DNA of 64,000 bases from NCBI GenBank assembly GCA_000403295.2, contig KE159611.1, positions 124,001 to 188,000 on the forward strand. Reading direction: 5' to 3'. This document shows positions 61,914 to 64,000 of the stretch, piece after piece. Numbering within the stretch: the first letter of the stretch is position 1; each line of letters opens with the position of its first letter. The DNA is from Lachnospiraceae bacterium M18-1. GTDB lineage: Bacteria > Bacillota > Clostridia > Lachnospirales > Lachnospiraceae. The notes beneath the pieces are model-generated. The model made no database searches, was not told the DNA's origin, and saw nothing but the letters and a program-made list of their open reading frames with translations. The translations under genes were made by a program, and so were the position numbers.

Positions 61914-63161
61914 TTAGATTCTTCCGGACAAATAAATCTCTTTCGGTACATATGCCTTGACAGCTATCCCTTCCGGTACATATTCTTCTTCCAAAAGCTG
62001 CCCGCTGCCACGTATCACCTGGACCTTTCCCGCATCTTCAAAGGGATACAGCCGTTCGATATAAACCTGGTCTTTTCGGAGGATCTCCGAAAGTCCCCTT
62101 TTCAGTTCTTCCAGCCCCTGTCCCGTCTTTGCCGACACAGGTATCGTATATTCCGCCTGAAGATCCCGGAAATGTCCCGGCTCTGCCAGCAGATCCTGTT
62201 TGTTGAAAAGCGTGATCACCGGCTTTCCTTCTGCCCCAAGCTGGCGCAGAGTTTCGTAAACCACATGCATCTGGGTATCCATCTGAGGATTGGAGGCATC
62301 AACTACATGAATCATAATATCCGCATACTTTACCTCTTCCAGTGTACTTTTAAACGCTTCGATCAGATGGTGGGGCAGCTTTCGGATAAATCCTACTGTA
62401 TCGGTCAGCAAAATCTTCTGCTTACCTTCCAGTTCCAGAACCCGGGTAGTCGTATCCAGCGTGGAAAACAGCATCGCATCCTCCGGGATCCCTGCATCTG
62501 TCAGGGCATTTTCCATGCTGCTCTTCCCCGCCGAGGTATATCCTACCAGGGCCGCCACCTTCATGTTAGACCGTTTCCTCTGGGCGCGGATCAGTTCCCG
62601 GTGCTGTTCCACTTCCTTTAATTCCCGCTTCAGACGGCTGATCCGCTCCCGAATGAGACGCCGGTCCATCTCCAGCTTTTTCTCTCCGGGTCCTCTCGTT
62701 CCGATTCCGCCGCCCAGACGGGAAAGAGAGTTGCCGAGTCCGGTGAGCCGGGCCGACCGGTATCGCAGCTGGGCCAGCTCTACCTGAATCTTTCCTTCTC
62801 CGGAAACCGCATGTGCGGCAAATATATCCAAGATCAGCAGCGTCCGGTCAATGACCTTGCACTCCAGTTCCTGCTGCAGGTTGTTGAGCTGCACGGCGGA
62901 TAATTCGTCGTCACAGATAATGCCGGATGCGTCCTGCTCCCAGATCAGGTCTTTCAGCTCTTCTATTTTTCCTTTTCCAATATAAGTCTGGGGATGCATG
63001 GCCTCCCTGTTCTGGATCAGCCGGCCCGCAGCCGCGGCCCCTGCTGTCTTTGCAAGAGCTTCCAGTTCATCCAGAGATTCCTCCGCCGGTTCGTTGTCAC
63101 CCAGCTGGATCCCCACCAGGATGAAACGCTCTTCCTCCTGTTTCAGTTCATATAATTCCAT
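61914..63161 (-). CDS. hflX: Ribosome-associated GTPase HflX
   Basis: About 415 residues. The N-terminal HflX domain has HPQTYIGKGKIEELK and IICDDELSAVQLNNL. A glycine-rich linker GGGIGTRGPGEKKLE follows, then a G domain with VGYTSAGKSS (G1), DTVGFIRKLPHHL (G3) and TLFNKQDL (G4). It splits stalled ribosomes. The ATG at 63161 has AGGGAG upstream. The longer frame begins at a TTG inside that site. Confidence 0.95.
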   Translation of the reverse strand: MELYELKQEEERFILVGIQLGDNEPAEESLDELEALAKTAGAAAAGRLIQNREAMHPQTYIGKGKIEELKDLIWEQDASGIICDDELSAVQLNNLQQELECKVIDRTLLILDIFAAHAVSGEGKIQVELAQLRYRSARLTGLGNSLSRLGGGIGTRGPGEKKLEMDRRLIRERISRLKRELKEVEQHRELIRAQRKRSNMKVAALVGYTSAGKSSMENALTDAGIPEDAMLFSTLDTTTRVLELEGKQKILLTDTVGFIRKLPHHLIEAFKSTLEEVKYADIMIHVVDASNPQMDTQMHVVYETLRQLGAEGKPVITLFNKQDLLAEPGHFRDLQAEYTIPVSAKTGQGLEELKRGLSEILRKDQVYIERLYPFEDAGKVQVIRGSGQLLEEEYVPEGIAVKAYVPKEIYLSGRI

Positions 63162-63295
63162 TGTTGTATTCTCCCTGTCCAAACCGCAGCAAATGGAAAA
63201 AGCTGACGGTTTCTATTCTGCCGCTCTACCGGCCGGCTGTCTTGCCGCGCCAGTGTATTGGCCTCATTCATAACGAAACAACAATCGCCCGCTGT

Positions 63296-63859
63296 TCACA
63301 GCCGCACTACAAATACCGGAAGAGGAGGATCGTTTCTGCGGTTATAATAGCTGCTGACGATCACCAGCCATTTTCTGGAATCCAGTCCCTTTAAGAACTG
63401 AAGCAGCGCATCCCGCTCTTCATATCCGGTGTCTCCTCCGCTGTAAATGCACAGGCTCATGATCCCCCCCGGCTTTAACAGCTCCAGCCCCTGGCTGACC
63501 GCCCGTATGCTTGTTTCCGGCTGCGTGGCAATTGCATGGTCGCCGCCCGGCAGATAACCGAAGTTAAATACGATTGCCGACACGGGTTCCTCCACGTAAT
63601 CCTGCATATGCTCATGGCCGTCCTGTATCAGAACGGCGCGCGGGAGCAGCCCTGCCGCTTCCAGCCTGTGTCTGGTATGTGCCAGTGCTTCCGCCTGGAT
63701 ATCAAACCCGTAGACCTTCCCGCCCGGTCCTGCCATGCGGCATAAAAACTCTGTATCATTGCCGTTTCCTGCCGTAGCATCCACGCAGCAGTCATTCTCG
63801 GTGATGTAATCCTCCAGGAAGCGGCGGCAGAACTCTGTGATCTGATATGATCTCTTCAT
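63296..63859 (-). CDS. Class I SAM-dependent methyltransferase (YtqB-like, rRNA methylase family)
   Basis: One hundred and eighty-seven residues with the SAM motif VDATAGNGNDTEFLCRMAG and the motif NFGYLPGGDH, which defines the YtqB-type putative rRNA methylases. The closing strand pair ends VVSSYYNRRNDPPLPVFV. The RNA target is not known to me. Confidence 0.88.
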   Translation of the reverse strand: MKRSYQITEFCRRFLEDYITENDCCVDATAGNGNDTEFLCRMAGPGGKVYGFDIQAEALAHTRHRLEAAGLLPRAVLIQDGHEHMQDYVEEPVSAIVFNFGYLPGGDHAIATQPETSIRAVSQGLELLKPGGIMSLCIYSGGDTGYEERDALLQFLKGLDSRKWLVIVSSYYNRRNDPPLPVFVVRL

Positions 63860-63877
63860 ATTGAATATCCTTTTCCC

Positions 63878-64000
63878 TCACCGCGTACTGAGAAATTCCG
63901 CTTCCTTCTGCGCCTCCGCATCGTCCGGATACTGGCTGGCATACTCTGCCATAGCCGCCTTCGCATTTTCCCAGTCCAGCTTCTTCTCAAAACAGATCAC
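63878..64000 (-). CDS. Partial TPR-like protein (3' end only)
   Basis: Forty codons are visible before TGA at 63878-63880, with sequence of the form DWENAKAAMAEYASQYPDD then AEAQKEAEFLSTR. This is the pattern of a tetratricopeptide repeat. The gene continues past the right edge. Confidence 0.7.
   Translation of the reverse strand: MICFEKKLDWENAKAAMAEYASQYPDDAEAQKEAEFLSTR

Overview
The window looks like chromosomal DNA of an anaerobic Clostridia bacterium, most likely Lachnospiraceae. The signs are a sodium-type V/A-ATPase operon in the Enterococcus hirae ntp order, a large SRP RNA with an Alu domain beside tadA, several proteins of a kind I associate with Lachnospiraceae (an HTH protein with a long acidic linker, a repeat protein resembling DUF6128), medium GC, and strong AGGAGG-type ribosome binding sites. 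The genus cannot be fixed from the sequence. Most genes lie on the minus strand.

Region by region: 1-1743 holds an ABC-2 exporter (permease partial at the edge). 1980-5505 holds recQ and an AAA ATPase with a nuclease-fold C-terminus. 5591-12946 is an AT-rich accessory block. On the minus strand it has a multi-subunit ABC transporter that resembles the Bacillus yybNMLKJ cluster, headed by a secreted-protein gene broken by an in-frame stop. Divergent from it are a BlaI-type repressor with no canonical start codon, an M56 (BlaR1-like) protease and a small secreted protein. 12945-19952 holds an AgrC/AgrA-like two-component system, two more AAA+nuclease-fold genes, a RelE/Phd toxin-antitoxin pair, exact 46-bp direct repeats, and remnants of a duplicated AAA gene.

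20013-29189 is the V/A-ATPase operon (ntpF-I-K-E-C-G-A-B-D) ending in a strong terminator. 29375-34561 holds trmL, an aminotransferase, an Lrp regulator, a PurM-like protein, a VanW protein and an overlooked 33-residue membrane peptide with its own promoter. 34760-35985 holds a dispersed repeat with terminal inverted repeats, the SRP RNA and tadA. 36057-47424 mixes housekeeping genes (dgt, the ktrAB-type K+ system, vanY, a phosphopantetheinyl transferase) with a degenerate GGDEF-EAL protein and three lineage-type proteins of unknown function.

47544-56055 has rhaA and rhaB, a V4R + HAMP-GGDEF pair, a lone receiver protein, a second copy of the inverted-repeat element, an IS with a probably frameshifted transposase, and an AraC regulator. 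56098-64000 has a ParA-like ATPase overlapping a MESH1-type (p)ppGpp hydrolase, an RND exporter carrying an inserted coiled-coil hairpin with a Gly-rich repeat linker, hflX, an rRNA-methylase-like gene and a partial TPR-like gene.

The strongest candidates for something new are the BlaI/M56-linked ABC locus with its start-codon and stop-codon lesions, the RND exporter with a built-in coiled-coil hairpin, the small TIR repeat family, and the block of AAA/nuclease-fold genes with visible duplication and deletion scars.
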